Shown: positions 38,816 to 47,227 of the stretch, in pieces
How positions within the stretch are numbered: position 1 is the stretch's first letter
How the letters are laid out: the number at the start of each line of letters is the position of its first letter
Assembly (NCBI RefSeq): GCF_900116605.1
Contig: NZ_FPBC01000001.1
Coordinates: 806,001-870,000, forward strand
Length of the DNA: 64,000 nucleotides
From: Pseudomonas marincola
GTDB taxonomy: Bacteria; Pseudomonadota; Gammaproteobacteria; Pseudomonadales; Pseudomonadaceae
Direction: 5' to 3'
Position numbers and translations under genes: made by a program
The notes under the pieces: model-generated
What the model was told of the DNA's origin: nothing
Databases searched by the model: none
The model's input: the letters and a program-made list of their open reading frames with translations, nothing else

Positions 38816-40147
38816 TTAATTCCTTATGGCCCAAAACTTCATTTCCAACTCGTCAAACTCACCACTAACATGGAAAGCAAAGCCACCTGAGCGCTCTAAC
38901 TGGTCCAGGTCTTCCGGGGTCAGATCAAGAATGAAGTAGGTCTTTTTCGAGTGGAACGGAATCTGTCGTGGCGCGACCGGAAGCGGCGTCACTTTGATGC
39001 CTGGGAGGTGCAGGTTTACCAGCTGCCGGATGCTCTCGACCGAGCCCACCTTGAGGTGCGCCGGTAACCGATGGCGCAACTCTTCAGAGTCGCAGTTGGC
39101 ACTCGCCGCCAGCACAAATGAGCCGGTCTCCAGCAGTGAGCGATCATTCAGTTGCGAGACCAGTACCCCGTACTGACGCGCTTGCAGCACCAACTCCAGC
39201 GCATGCTGCTCAAGCACCATCGACAGCACCTGGCGTATGGTTTCCATCAGCTTGCGGAAACAGGCGCCCTGATCGGTATGCAGGTAGCTGTTGTCCAGCC
39301 TGGGCCGCTTGCTTTCGCTGGAAAACGTCGAGAGATCGCCGAGCATTACCAGCAGTACGCGATAAAGCTCTTCCGGGGTAATTTGCTTGATGCTGAGGTA
39401 GTGGCGCAGAAGCAGCTCGGTGCGATTGATCAGTTGCAGCATCATGAAGTCGCCGACCTCTGCGCCACCCACCTTGCCGTTCGAGCGAATTCGTTCGGCG
39501 ATGGTATCGCCCCGATGTGCCAGCATGCTGATCACTTCTTTCAGGCAAGACAGCAGATAGCTCGATCCGTGGGCATGGATGAAGGTCGGAATAAAATCCG
39601 CATTCAGGCTGACGATGCCATCAGGTCCGGAATTGAGGATTTCACAGATTTTAAGTTTTACGCTGCTTTGCTCGCTCTGCGCCTCGCCGAGCAGCAAACG
39701 AAAATCAGGACGGGCGCAACTCACCTGGGAACTGACGTCATCCCCAGCGTTGGAATCAACCACATCCAGCTCATAGGCAATATAACGCGCAAATACATCA
39801 GTCTGCGCCGCGGTTCGTGACTCGACATGATTGCCAGTCACCAAAGGCAGCGCCAGATAAACATCGCAAACCCCGGTGTTCGGAGGAACTTCAAGCGTTA
39901 GTGGCTCGCTATTTCCACCCAAATCAAACAGGCTGCCGTCTGGCAATACGCCAGCGGCCTTACTGATTACAATTTTGCCCATATTGAGAAACTGCACATC
40001 TATCTCGATGCTCAGAAAACCCCATGAATAGCTTCCCAGCAGTTGGGTGCGCATCTTCATCTGGTTATCGTAGTAACGATCGTTGTGCTGAAAGTGCTGA
40101 GGCCTCAAAAGCATGCCTTCACGCCAGATTACTTTGTGATCATTCAT
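38816..40147 (-). CDS. tssK: T6SS baseplate protein TssK
   Basis: Adaptor that links the baseplate to the TssJLM membrane complex; 443 residues. The N terminus VIWREGMLLRPQHFQHNDRY is characteristic of the family, and the shell domain related to phage receptor-binding proteins follows (residues about 20-320), with a C-terminal domain that binds TssL/TssM. It overlaps tssJ by four bases (ATGA), and its last codons carry the tssL ribosome-binding site. Confidence 0.96.
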   Translation of the reverse strand: MNDHKVIWREGMLLRPQHFQHNDRYYDNQMKMRTQLLGSYSWGFLSIEIDVQFLNMGKIVISKAAGVLPDGSLFDLGGNSEPLTLEVPPNTGVCDVYLALPLVTGNHVESRTAAQTDVFARYIAYELDVVDSNAGDDVSSQVSCARPDFRLLLGEAQSEQSSVKLKICEILNSGPDGIVSLNADFIPTFIHAHGSSYLLSCLKEVISMLAHRGDTIAERIRSNGKVGGAEVGDFMMLQLINRTELLLRHYLSIKQITPEELYRVLLVMLGDLSTFSSESKRPRLDNSYLHTDQGACFRKLMETIRQVLSMVLEQHALELVLQARQYGVLVSQLNDRSLLETGSFVLAASANCDSEELRHRLPAHLKVGSVESIRQLVNLHLPGIKVTPLPVAPRQIPFHSKKTYFILDLTPEDLDQLERSGGFAFHVSGEFDELEMKFWAIRN

Positions 40148-40635
40148 GGCTGAGCATCCATATTGTTGGCACTTTCGTTAGCGTTAGTGATTCCTTGCTG
40201 GTCGAGCGTCAGGGCAGTCTGCGTTTGCCCGTCAGGAGTAACCTTGATCACATAGCGCCACTGCGCATCGGATAAATCCCGGTATGCAGCCAACACGCCG
40301 ACGTAACGGCTCTCTGTGTGGACGCTCAGTTTCAAGTTAACAACCTGACCTGGACGCAGCTCCATTTCTTCGTTTGCGACCAGATCAGGCGCCAGGGTTT
40401 TCTTGGCGGACTCATACAGGCTGAAAAAGTCTGCGTTCTCGAATGAGACCGGGTTCTTCAACTCAAACAAACGCACGACAATTGGCGAGGGCCGGCCATT
40501 GAGGTCAGGATTAAGCCGTTCGCTGGCAGTCAGTTTCAGGTCCAGCTTGGTTAGCTTTGAGTAGGGCGAGAGCACCGAGCAGCCCGATACCAACAAACTG
40601 ATGAGCAAACCACTGACAATGTATATCCGCTGCAT
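40144..40635 (-). CDS. tssJ: T6SS outer-membrane lipoprotein TssJ
   Basis: Lipoprotein that anchors TssM to the outer membrane; 163 residues. The signal peptide MQRIYIVSGLLISLLVSGC ends in the lipobox VSGC, and the mature part has the TssJ beta-sandwich signature (LKLTASERLNPD, SPIVVRLFELKNPVSFENADFFSLY). Two starts are possible: ATG 40644, in ATGA overlap with fha, and ATG 40635 with AAGG nine bases upstream; the second avoids an acidic residue before the signal helix and is preferred. The unusual C-terminal tail is rich in Asn, Asp and Gln. Confidence 0.92.
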   Translation of the reverse strand: MQRIYIVSGLLISLLVSGCSVLSPYSKLTKLDLKLTASERLNPDLNGRPSPIVVRLFELKNPVSFENADFFSLYESAKKTLAPDLVANEEMELRPGQVVNLKLSVHTESRYVGVLAAYRDLSDAQWRYVIKVTPDGQTQTALTLDQQGITNANESANNMDAQP

Positions 40636-40640
40636 ATCAA

Positions 40641-41837
40641 TCATCCTTGATCTTCTTTGTTGAGCGTTGCTATCAATTGGCATTGTTCTTCGTAGGCCTG
40701 CGCAAAATCGCGGGCCAGCAGCCGCTCAGTCCACTCATCATCTTGTTGCAGTGCCTGGTGATAACGTTCGTATGCGCGCCAGCGACGGCCCGCCTTGGCG
40801 AACAACGGCTTGTTGCCGTCGCGCTCAAAACGCAAGGTGAGTTGCTGCGGAGAAAAGTGTTCAAGCGCGCTCTGCAGGGCTGCACGACTGGCGCTCAGCA
40901 TGGCCACCTGATGCGCTTGCAGATCGCGAAATGCCTGGTATATCGCCTGGTCTGCGGTGACGGCACCGGCCTTGGGCGGGCTCAGTAACACGCCGACAGC
41001 CTCATCGGTATTAGTGGCATACTTGAGTGGATTCTTGGCCGCTTTGTGTACCACGCTGTGGCTCAAACGCAGCTGGTTTTTCAATTCCCGGCGCGTGTAC
41101 AAGGACTGCTGCAGATTAAGCATGCTCTGCCTGAACAGGCGCGCACTGTTGACCGCCATCGCCTCCCGATCCGCGTTTTCCATTCCGGACATATCAACGC
41201 CCAGCGCCTCACTAAAACGTTGCCAGAACGCTTGATTCAGAGGCGCAACCACAGGCTCATCGGGTAGCGGCTTAAATACCTTGGGAGCAATCAGCTCAGG
41301 CAACACCAGATGTTCTTTATCGACCCGCGCATAATCGGCGCGCTGATGGTCATCTGTTGCAGCGGACTTGAGCGCCAGCAGTTCATCGAATGGCGCGTAG
41401 GCGTCTTCTTGCTGATCCAGTGCCACGAGCGGATCAAGATCAAAATTGACATCATCAGGAATGATGCTGCCAGCGGGCAAAGGCTGGCCAATTTCGCGGG
41501 TATAGGGCGCCAGACGCTCAATCAAACTCGCCCGGATAATCAACCGGCCCAGCCGATAAGAGCTGCCGCTCTCTATGCGTTGTGCCACCCCTTTAGGCAA
41601 CAGCGCACCACTCTCAATCAATTGTGTGCCGTTACTGCTGATATCGGTGATGTAATAACCATCGTTGCGATAGCTGATCAGCGCATGCTGATTGGACAAG
41701 TGCCGGGTCGGGTCGGTAATCACCCACTCGCAATCATCACCACGCCCGATCAAGCCCCCCGCGTACTCGAACGTCTTGTGAAGCAACTGGTCTGGTGCGC
41801 ATTCATGCGCCTCTACTATTTCTAACACCAACTGCAT
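40641..41837 (-). CDS. tagH: T6SS FHA-domain protein (TagH/Fha2)
   Basis: A 398-residue cytoplasmic protein with an N-terminal forkhead-associated domain (about 28-100; LIGRGDDCEW, SNQHALISY, DISSNGTQLIE) that binds phosphothreonine. A linker follows, then the C-terminal TagH/ImpI domain (about 200-390; FWQRFSEALGVD ... ERYHQALQQDD). As the only phosphopeptide-binding protein in an operon with a Ser/Thr kinase and phosphatase, it is the likely readout of the phosphorylation switch. It corresponds to Fha2 of the HSI-II cluster by position. Confidence 0.93.
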   Translation of the reverse strand: MQLVLEIVEAHECAPDQLLHKTFEYAGGLIGRGDDCEWVITDPTRHLSNQHALISYRNDGYYITDISSNGTQLIESGALLPKGVAQRIESGSSYRLGRLIIRASLIERLAPYTREIGQPLPAGSIIPDDVNFDLDPLVALDQQEDAYAPFDELLALKSAATDDHQRADYARVDKEHLVLPELIAPKVFKPLPDEPVVAPLNQAFWQRFSEALGVDMSGMENADREAMAVNSARLFRQSMLNLQQSLYTRRELKNQLRLSHSVVHKAAKNPLKYATNTDEAVGVLLSPPKAGAVTADQAIYQAFRDLQAHQVAMLSASRAALQSALEHFSPQQLTLRFERDGNKPLFAKAGRRWRAYERYHQALQQDDEWTERLLARDFAQAYEEQCQLIATLNKEDQG

Positions 41838-41856
41838 AAGCTCGCGCTCCTTGCGA

Positions 41857-41997
41857 TTATTGTTCGCGATTTAGGGTCGCAGGCTCACCTAAGGGTCGAT
41901 ATTCATCATCGTTGTATTTGAAATTGCCACTACAGCCTCCAACGGTCAGTAGTGCACTTATTAAAAGCGCGGCAATTAGCCAGTTCCGGTCCAACAT
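41857..41997 (-). CDS. Small T6SS-linked lipoprotein (OrfX-like)
   Basis: A 46-residue lipoprotein: the signal helix MLDRNWLIAALLISALLTVG is followed by lipobox VGGC and a short acidic mature part (NFKYNDDEYRPLGEP). GGGAGGGA stands three bases before the ATG at 41997; an in-frame start at 42045 would put residues ahead of the signal peptide. A small uncharacterised gene occupies the same place (between sfa2 and fha2) in the P. aeruginosa HSI-II cluster. Its role is unknown; the lipidation site suggests an envelope position near TssJ. Confidence 0.75.
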   Translation of the reverse strand: MLDRNWLIAALLISALLTVGGCSGNFKYNDDEYRPLGEPATLNREQ

Positions 41998-42069
41998 CTG
42001 TTCCCTCCCAAAATGCCCAGCAATGGCGTTGTAGTGCCCGTACATGTCAGCCCCCCGATAAAGCGTGGG

Positions 42070-43587
42070 TTAGCCATGACTCGCGTTGTAATGGATGTTG
42101 AGTCGCGACAGCCGATAAATCAGGGTTCGCCGAGGCAGCGCCAGTTCGCGGGCTGCCTGAGTTTGATTGCCGCGGTTTTTGCGCAAGCATTCGATCAGCA
42201 AATCTCGCTCAACCTGATCGAGTTTCTGGCGTAACCCGCAATGGGTTTGCTCGACTGAATGCGCCTGTAAAAGACTGAAATGTGCGGGCAATAAAACGCC
42301 TTGATCGCACATCAGCACGGCACGCTCGACAGCGCCTTTGAGTTCTCGAACGTTGCCCGGAAAACTACACCCAGCCAGATACTCAAAGGTTTCGGGTGCC
42401 CATTTGAGGGAATCACGCTGCAAAAATATGCAGGCCTTGTCTGCAAAGTGCTGAGCCAGAATCCGAACATCACCCTGTCGTTGCCTGAGCGGTGGCAACT
42501 CGATGGGAAATTGCATCAACCGGTAATACAGATCCTCTCTGAAACGGCCTGCCGCTACAGACTCTGGAAGATTGCGGTGCGTGGCCGCGATAATCCGCAC
42601 ATTGATCTTGTGGGTACTGTTCGCGCCTAACGGGCGAATTTCACCTTCCTGCAACACGCGCAACAACTTGGCCTGCAAGGACATTGGCATGTCCCCAATC
42701 TCATCAAGCAGCAAGGTGCCGCCCTCTGCGGCATCGAACAGCCCGCGACGATCACGGTCGGCGCCGGTAAACGCGCCCTTGCGATAACCGAACAATTCAC
42801 TTTCAAGCAAGTTCTCGGGCACTGCTGCACAGTTCTGCACGACAAACGCATGTGTCTTGCGCGGCCCCTGCTCATGAATCGCTCTGGCAACGACGTCTTT
42901 ACCCGTGCCCGTCTCGCCCGTTAGCAAAACCGTGTAAGGGCTGGAAATCACCTTGGCGATAAGACGGCGGGTTTCACCGATAGCAGGGCTTTCGCCGATC
43001 AGCCCGAACAGGTTGCCCGTTGATCGGGTATCAGTTGTGCCCGTCAGGCCATCATTCAACGGGCGGGAGCGCTGCAACAGCCAGGCCTGTTCAGCAAAAA
43101 ACTGGCCCAACTCAGAAAGCGCTGAGGTATAGCCGCTCAAGTCCCGAATCCGCGTACTGGCCAACAACAGCAAACCATTCACCGTGCCAGTGCGTTTAGC
43201 CAAGGGCACACACAACAGCGATGACCAGCGTTGCTTGAACGCCGGCAAAAACTCGATTGAGTGCAGGCCCGAATCCACTTGCTGCAGACACACCGGACGG
43301 TTCTGGCTCAGCGAAAACTGCAGCAACTGCTCATCCCGGTAATCACTCGGAACCGCCGCATCGAGAGTTCTCTGAACGTCACCTGCGAGGCATTGCACGC
43401 TCAGATTCAACCGGGTGTGAGCCGCATCCAGCTGATAGACCTGGCTCAACTCACACTCTGTAAGCGCAGTCATGGCCCGCGCCAGCTTCAGTTGCAGTTC
43501 GCCGACATCTGCGGCGACGTGCAAGCCTGCAATTTGCCTGACAAAGCTCTCGGCAAACTGCACCGGTTGCGCTACTGGGGAAAACAT
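42070..43587 (-). CDS. Sigma-54 dependent activator of the T6SS cluster (Sfa2-like)
   Basis: A 505-residue enhancer-binding protein. An N-terminal GAF-like sensor region (about 20-170) precedes a AAA+ domain with Walker A GETGTGKD (224-231), the sigma54-contact loop GAFTGA (271-276) and Walker B TLLLDEIGD (291-299). A C-terminal Fis-type helix-turn-helix follows (NQTQAARELALPRRTLIYRL). GAFTGA is intact, so it should activate RpoN polymerase. The start at 43587 has GAGG eight bases upstream and lies ten bases after the clpV stop; longer in-frame starts at 43626 and 43641 would overlap clpV. Its signal and target promoter are unknown. Confidence 0.92.
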   Translation of the reverse strand: MFSPVAQPVQFAESFVRQIAGLHVAADVGELQLKLARAMTALTECELSQVYQLDAAHTRLNLSVQCLAGDVQRTLDAAVPSDYRDEQLLQFSLSQNRPVCLQQVDSGLHSIEFLPAFKQRWSSLLCVPLAKRTGTVNGLLLLASTRIRDLSGYTSALSELGQFFAEQAWLLQRSRPLNDGLTGTTDTRSTGNLFGLIGESPAIGETRRLIAKVISSPYTVLLTGETGTGKDVVARAIHEQGPRKTHAFVVQNCAAVPENLLESELFGYRKGAFTGADRDRRGLFDAAEGGTLLLDEIGDMPMSLQAKLLRVLQEGEIRPLGANSTHKINVRIIAATHRNLPESVAAGRFREDLYYRLMQFPIELPPLRQRQGDVRILAQHFADKACIFLQRDSLKWAPETFEYLAGCSFPGNVRELKGAVERAVLMCDQGVLLPAHFSLLQAHSVEQTHCGLRQKLDQVERDLLIECLRKNRGNQTQAARELALPRRTLIYRLSRLNIHYNASHG

Positions 43588-43597
43588 CAGACGCGCC

Positions 43598-46207
43598 TCA
43601 TGCGAATTCACACGCAATTTGTCCATTGGCGAGCGTTGCATGAACCCGACTAATCGACTCCCCCGTTGCCATGGCGTCGAGCAACCGGTCTGCGATCAGC
43701 GGCAGCAGATGCAGGTCGAGCAAATGATCGATAAAGCGTGCGCCGCTGTCGCTCTGCTTGCAGCGCTCAGACAAAAGCGCGACCAGTTGCGGGCAGTAAC
43801 TGAGCTGCAACTGTCGCTTAGCCAGTCGTACTTGCAAGCGTTGCAACTTGAGTTCAACCAACTCACGCAAAATCTGCTCATCCACCGGGAAATAAGGCAC
43901 CACTTTCATGCGCGCCAACAGCGCAGGTTTAAAGTGCTTGCTGAGGGTCGGCTGGATGGCCTCTTGCAGTTGCTCAACGCTGGGTTTTGCATCCAGATTG
44001 CACAAGGCGCTTATTTGCTCGCTGGCAAGATTGGATGTCATCAGGATCAGGCAATTGCGAAAATTGATCTCGCGCCCTTCCCCGTCGTTGGCGACGCCTT
44101 TATCAAAAATCTGATAGAACAGATTGAGTACATCGGGATCGGCCTTCTCGACCTCGTCGAGCAATATCACCGAATAAGGTTTTTGCCGAACGGCCTCGGT
44201 TAACATGCCGCCTTCGCCGTAGCCCACATAGCCAGGTGGGGCACCAATCAGCCGCGAAACGGTATGTTTTTCCTGAAACTCGGACATGTTGATCGTGGTG
44301 ATAAAGCGGTCGCCGCCGTACAGCAACTCAGCCAAGGCCAACGCGGTTTCGGTTTTGCCAACCCCACTGGGGCCAACCAGCAGGAACACGCCCACCGGCG
44401 CATCCTGCTTACTCAAGCCAGCCGCGTTGGCCCGCATGGAACGATCGAGCGCCTCAATGGCCTGCTCCTGCCCGAGAATGCGCAAGCGCAGATCAGTCGC
44501 AAAGCTGGCGATTCGGGCGTTATGTTCACGCGCCAGCTGGGCGAGGGGCACACCGGTCCATGCGCTGATAACTTCGGCAACCAGCCGTGGGCACACCTCA
44601 AAACTGACCAACCGCTCGGCCTGCTGCGCTTCGCACAAGCTTTGGTGCACCCAGCTCAGCTCGGCTTCGAACGCTAAAATATCGGCATCGGTATTGCTGT
44701 CTTCTAACGCCTCACCTGCGTTTTCAGCTTTGGCACGTGCAGCCGCGAGTAACTGGCGAAGCTCAAGCAAGCGCTCCGCCATATCACGTTGCTTGCTCCA
44801 GCGCTCATGCAAGCTCTGCTGCTCGAGCTCAGCTTCGACAAGCCGCGCTTGCAGCAGCGCCAGGCACTCTTGATCAACCGGCAGGCCGGACTCGGCATCG
44901 CGCTGCAACGCCTGAAGCTGTCGGTTGCCCTGAGCCAGTTCAGCGCGCACGCGCTCCAATGCATCGGGCGCGGCGGCGAGACTGATGCGCACTCTTGCGC
45001 ACGCCGTATCCAGAACATCCACAGCCTTGTCCGGAAGCAGGCGACCCGCCAGATAACGTGCCGATAACTCAGCAGCGGCGACGACCGCATCGTCGCGAAG
45101 ATAGATGCCATGGCTTTGTTCATAGACCTGCGCCAATCCGCGCAAAATCGTTACGGCCTCATCCACCGTCGGCTCATGCAGCTGGACTGGCTGGAAACGG
45201 CGCGACAAGGCAGGGTCTTTCTCAAAGTACTTCTTGTACTCAGCCCAAGTTGTCGCGGCAATGGTGCGCAACTCACCGCGTGCCAATGCCGGCTTAAGCA
45301 GATTGGCAGCGTCCGAGCCTCCAGCATCGCCCCCTGCCCCGATGATGGTATGCGCCTCGTCAATGAACAGAACGATTGGCTTGGGTGAGGATTTAACTTC
45401 ATCGATCAGGCCTTTCAGGCGGCGCTCGAACTCTCCCTTAACACTCGCACCGGCCTGCAACAGGCCCATGTCCAACGCTAGCAGCTCGACGCCCTTGAGA
45501 ACCTCCGGAACTTCACCGGCAGCTATGCGTGAAGCAAGCCCTTCAACAATTGCGGTTTTGCCGACACCGGCCTCGCCCACCACAATCGGATTATTCTTGC
45601 GCCTACGAGCAAGAATATCGATCATCTGGCGAATCGCAGCGTCGCGGCACAACACCGGATCAAGCTTGCCGTCGCGGGCTTGCTGGGTGAGATTGTGGGT
45701 AAAGCGCTGCAGCTGTGACTCGCCGCCGTGAGCAGTTGCTGGCGGTGCTTTGCCGGCCTCGTTATGCAAAGAAAAATCGCGGATACGTTGTGCGTTCAAC
45801 TTGGCGATGATCGGTTGATAACGGCTACCGGCATACCGTAACGGGTTGCCTATCAGGGCTAGAATCAAGGCGCGCTGATCAATCTGACTCTGCCCCAATT
45901 CCAGGGACGCGACCAGCAACGCATCCTGCATCCACTGCACCAACTCCGGCGCAAAGACCGGATTATTCGAGGCGCATTGTTCGGTTTTAAGCTGCAAAAC
46001 CGCCTGCAAAGCATCCGGCGTAATCTCTGCGTCCTGCAGCGCGCGCACCAGCAATCCATCACGATGCTCAAGCAACGCGAGCAGCAAATCCTCGATCAAC
46101 ACCTTGTTGCCGCCACGCGAGATACAACGCTCAGCGGCACTTTCAAGATCACGTCGGGCCTCTGTTTCGAGTGCCTGAATGAGCTGTTGCAGGTCGACGT
46201 TAATCAT
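43598..46207 (-). CDS. clpV: T6SS sheath-recycling ATPase ClpV (TssH)
   Basis: AAA+ unfoldase that disassembles the contracted TssBC sheath. The 869 residues contain an N-terminal Clp-N domain (about 1-150) that binds the sheath. The first ATPase module has Walker A GEAGVGKT (211-218) and Walker B VLFIDEAH. A coiled-coil M domain follows (about 400-520), then the second module with GPSGVGKTE and VILLDEVEKADPDV, and the C-terminal D2 domain. Two starts, 46213 and 46207, share AAGGA; the spacing of nine bases favours 46207. It follows tssG closely. Confidence 0.96.
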   Translation of the reverse strand: MINVDLQQLIQALETEARRDLESAAERCISRGGNKVLIEDLLLALLEHRDGLLVRALQDAEITPDALQAVLQLKTEQCASNNPVFAPELVQWMQDALLVASLELGQSQIDQRALILALIGNPLRYAGSRYQPIIAKLNAQRIRDFSLHNEAGKAPPATAHGGESQLQRFTHNLTQQARDGKLDPVLCRDAAIRQMIDILARRRKNNPIVVGEAGVGKTAIVEGLASRIAAGEVPEVLKGVELLALDMGLLQAGASVKGEFERRLKGLIDEVKSSPKPIVLFIDEAHTIIGAGGDAGGSDAANLLKPALARGELRTIAATTWAEYKKYFEKDPALSRRFQPVQLHEPTVDEAVTILRGLAQVYEQSHGIYLRDDAVVAAAELSARYLAGRLLPDKAVDVLDTACARVRISLAAAPDALERVRAELAQGNRQLQALQRDAESGLPVDQECLALLQARLVEAELEQQSLHERWSKQRDMAERLLELRQLLAAARAKAENAGEALEDSNTDADILAFEAELSWVHQSLCEAQQAERLVSFEVCPRLVAEVISAWTGVPLAQLAREHNARIASFATDLRLRILGQEQAIEALDRSMRANAAGLSKQDAPVGVFLLVGPSGVGKTETALALAELLYGGDRFITTINMSEFQEKHTVSRLIGAPPGYVGYGEGGMLTEAVRQKPYSVILLDEVEKADPDVLNLFYQIFDKGVANDGEGREINFRNCLILMTSNLASEQISALCNLDAKPSVEQLQEAIQPTLSKHFKPALLARMKVVPYFPVDEQILRELVELKLQRLQVRLAKRQLQLSYCPQLVALLSERCKQSDSGARFIDHLLDLHLLPLIADRLLDAMATGESISRVHATLANGQIACEFA

Positions 46208-46219
46208 CTTCATCAGTCC

Positions 46220-47227
46220 TTAATGAGTTTTGCTGCCGAGGGTGACAACACCATCAGCGCGCTCGCAGCCAAGCCAACTGGTCCAACCCAGCAGGCAGGC
46301 ACTTTCCTGACCAATACGCAGTTCGCGAATTTCTTCGGGGATAAGCACCAGGCGGATGTCGTAATCGAGTGGATCACGCAAGGTAAAACGCACCAACGCG
46401 CAAAGCGGTTGGTAGCCGGTGCCAATGGGTAAAAAATGGTGAAACTGCACCCAGCTCAAGCGCCGAATGTGAATGCGAAACTTGCCACTGCAATCGCGTA
46501 CGCGTTCGCCCAGTACCAAATCATGGGCCAGGGTGTAATTGGCGGTGCCCAGGCTGTTCTGTTGCCTGGGTTGGATATCCACAATCCGCACCACGCATTG
46601 CTCGATATTCATGTCGGCATGCTTGAAGTAGTAACGCAAAACCGCCTCGATCAACGCGGCGGAGTGAGCCCGTAAACTCAGCAGGCCCAAATACGGCAGC
46701 AAGCGTTTCCAGTTGAGTTCCTGCGCGTTGCGTATGTCTTGTCCGGCCAGACCAACCAAGGCGAACATCTGCTCGGAGAACGGATCATTCGCCCCCGTGC
46801 GAAAGCTTGAGCGATAGCGGTACTTGCGCCAGATCGGCAACAGCAAACGCTGAAGCCGGTGATTGAACAGGTCGAGAAACTCGCGTGTCGGGTTACCTTC
46901 CGGGCTGTCGCCAAGCGCCTGTTCGCCATAGAAAGCCGGAATGGGCGAGCTGGCACCAAACAAGCCAATCAAGTTGAAGCGCAAACGACACCGCAGCAGC
47001 CCTTCTTCCTGAAAGAACTCCACCCGATCCACATCGCTTCCCGGAAACCCGAGGCTGGGATTGGCCTGAAACTCCAACTGATCGTAGAGTTCCTCCTCAC
47101 TCATGAATGGGTGAGCTTCACGCAGGCGATACAGCACACGCTGCACAGCCTGAAACAGTGAGTATTCGCGTATTACCTGGCTAAGCCCGCTTAAAGCAGG
47201 GGCTGTAACCCCATGCGTGGCATCCAT
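46220..47227 (-). CDS. tssG: T6SS baseplate protein TssG
   Basis: Baseplate wedge component that forms a complex with TssF and TssK; 335 residues. Family stretches are YSLFQAVQRVLYRL near the N terminus, LGFPGSDVDRVEF, RFNLIGLFGASSPIPAFYGEQ and FLDLFNHRLQRLLLPIWRKYR. The first 37 bases overlap the 3' end of tssF in another frame, a common arrangement for this pair. The gene is complete. Confidence 0.95.
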   Translation of the reverse strand: MDATHGVTAPALSGLSQVIREYSLFQAVQRVLYRLREAHPFMSEEELYDQLEFQANPSLGFPGSDVDRVEFFQEEGLLRCRLRFNLIGLFGASSPIPAFYGEQALGDSPEGNPTREFLDLFNHRLQRLLLPIWRKYRYRSSFRTGANDPFSEQMFALVGLAGQDIRNAQELNWKRLLPYLGLLSLRAHSAALIEAVLRYYFKHADMNIEQCVVRIVDIQPRQQNSLGTANYTLAHDLVLGERVRDCSGKFRIHIRRLSWVQFHHFLPIGTGYQPLCALVRFTLRDPLDYDIRLVLIPEEIRELRIGQESACLLGWTSWLGCERADGVVTLGSKTH

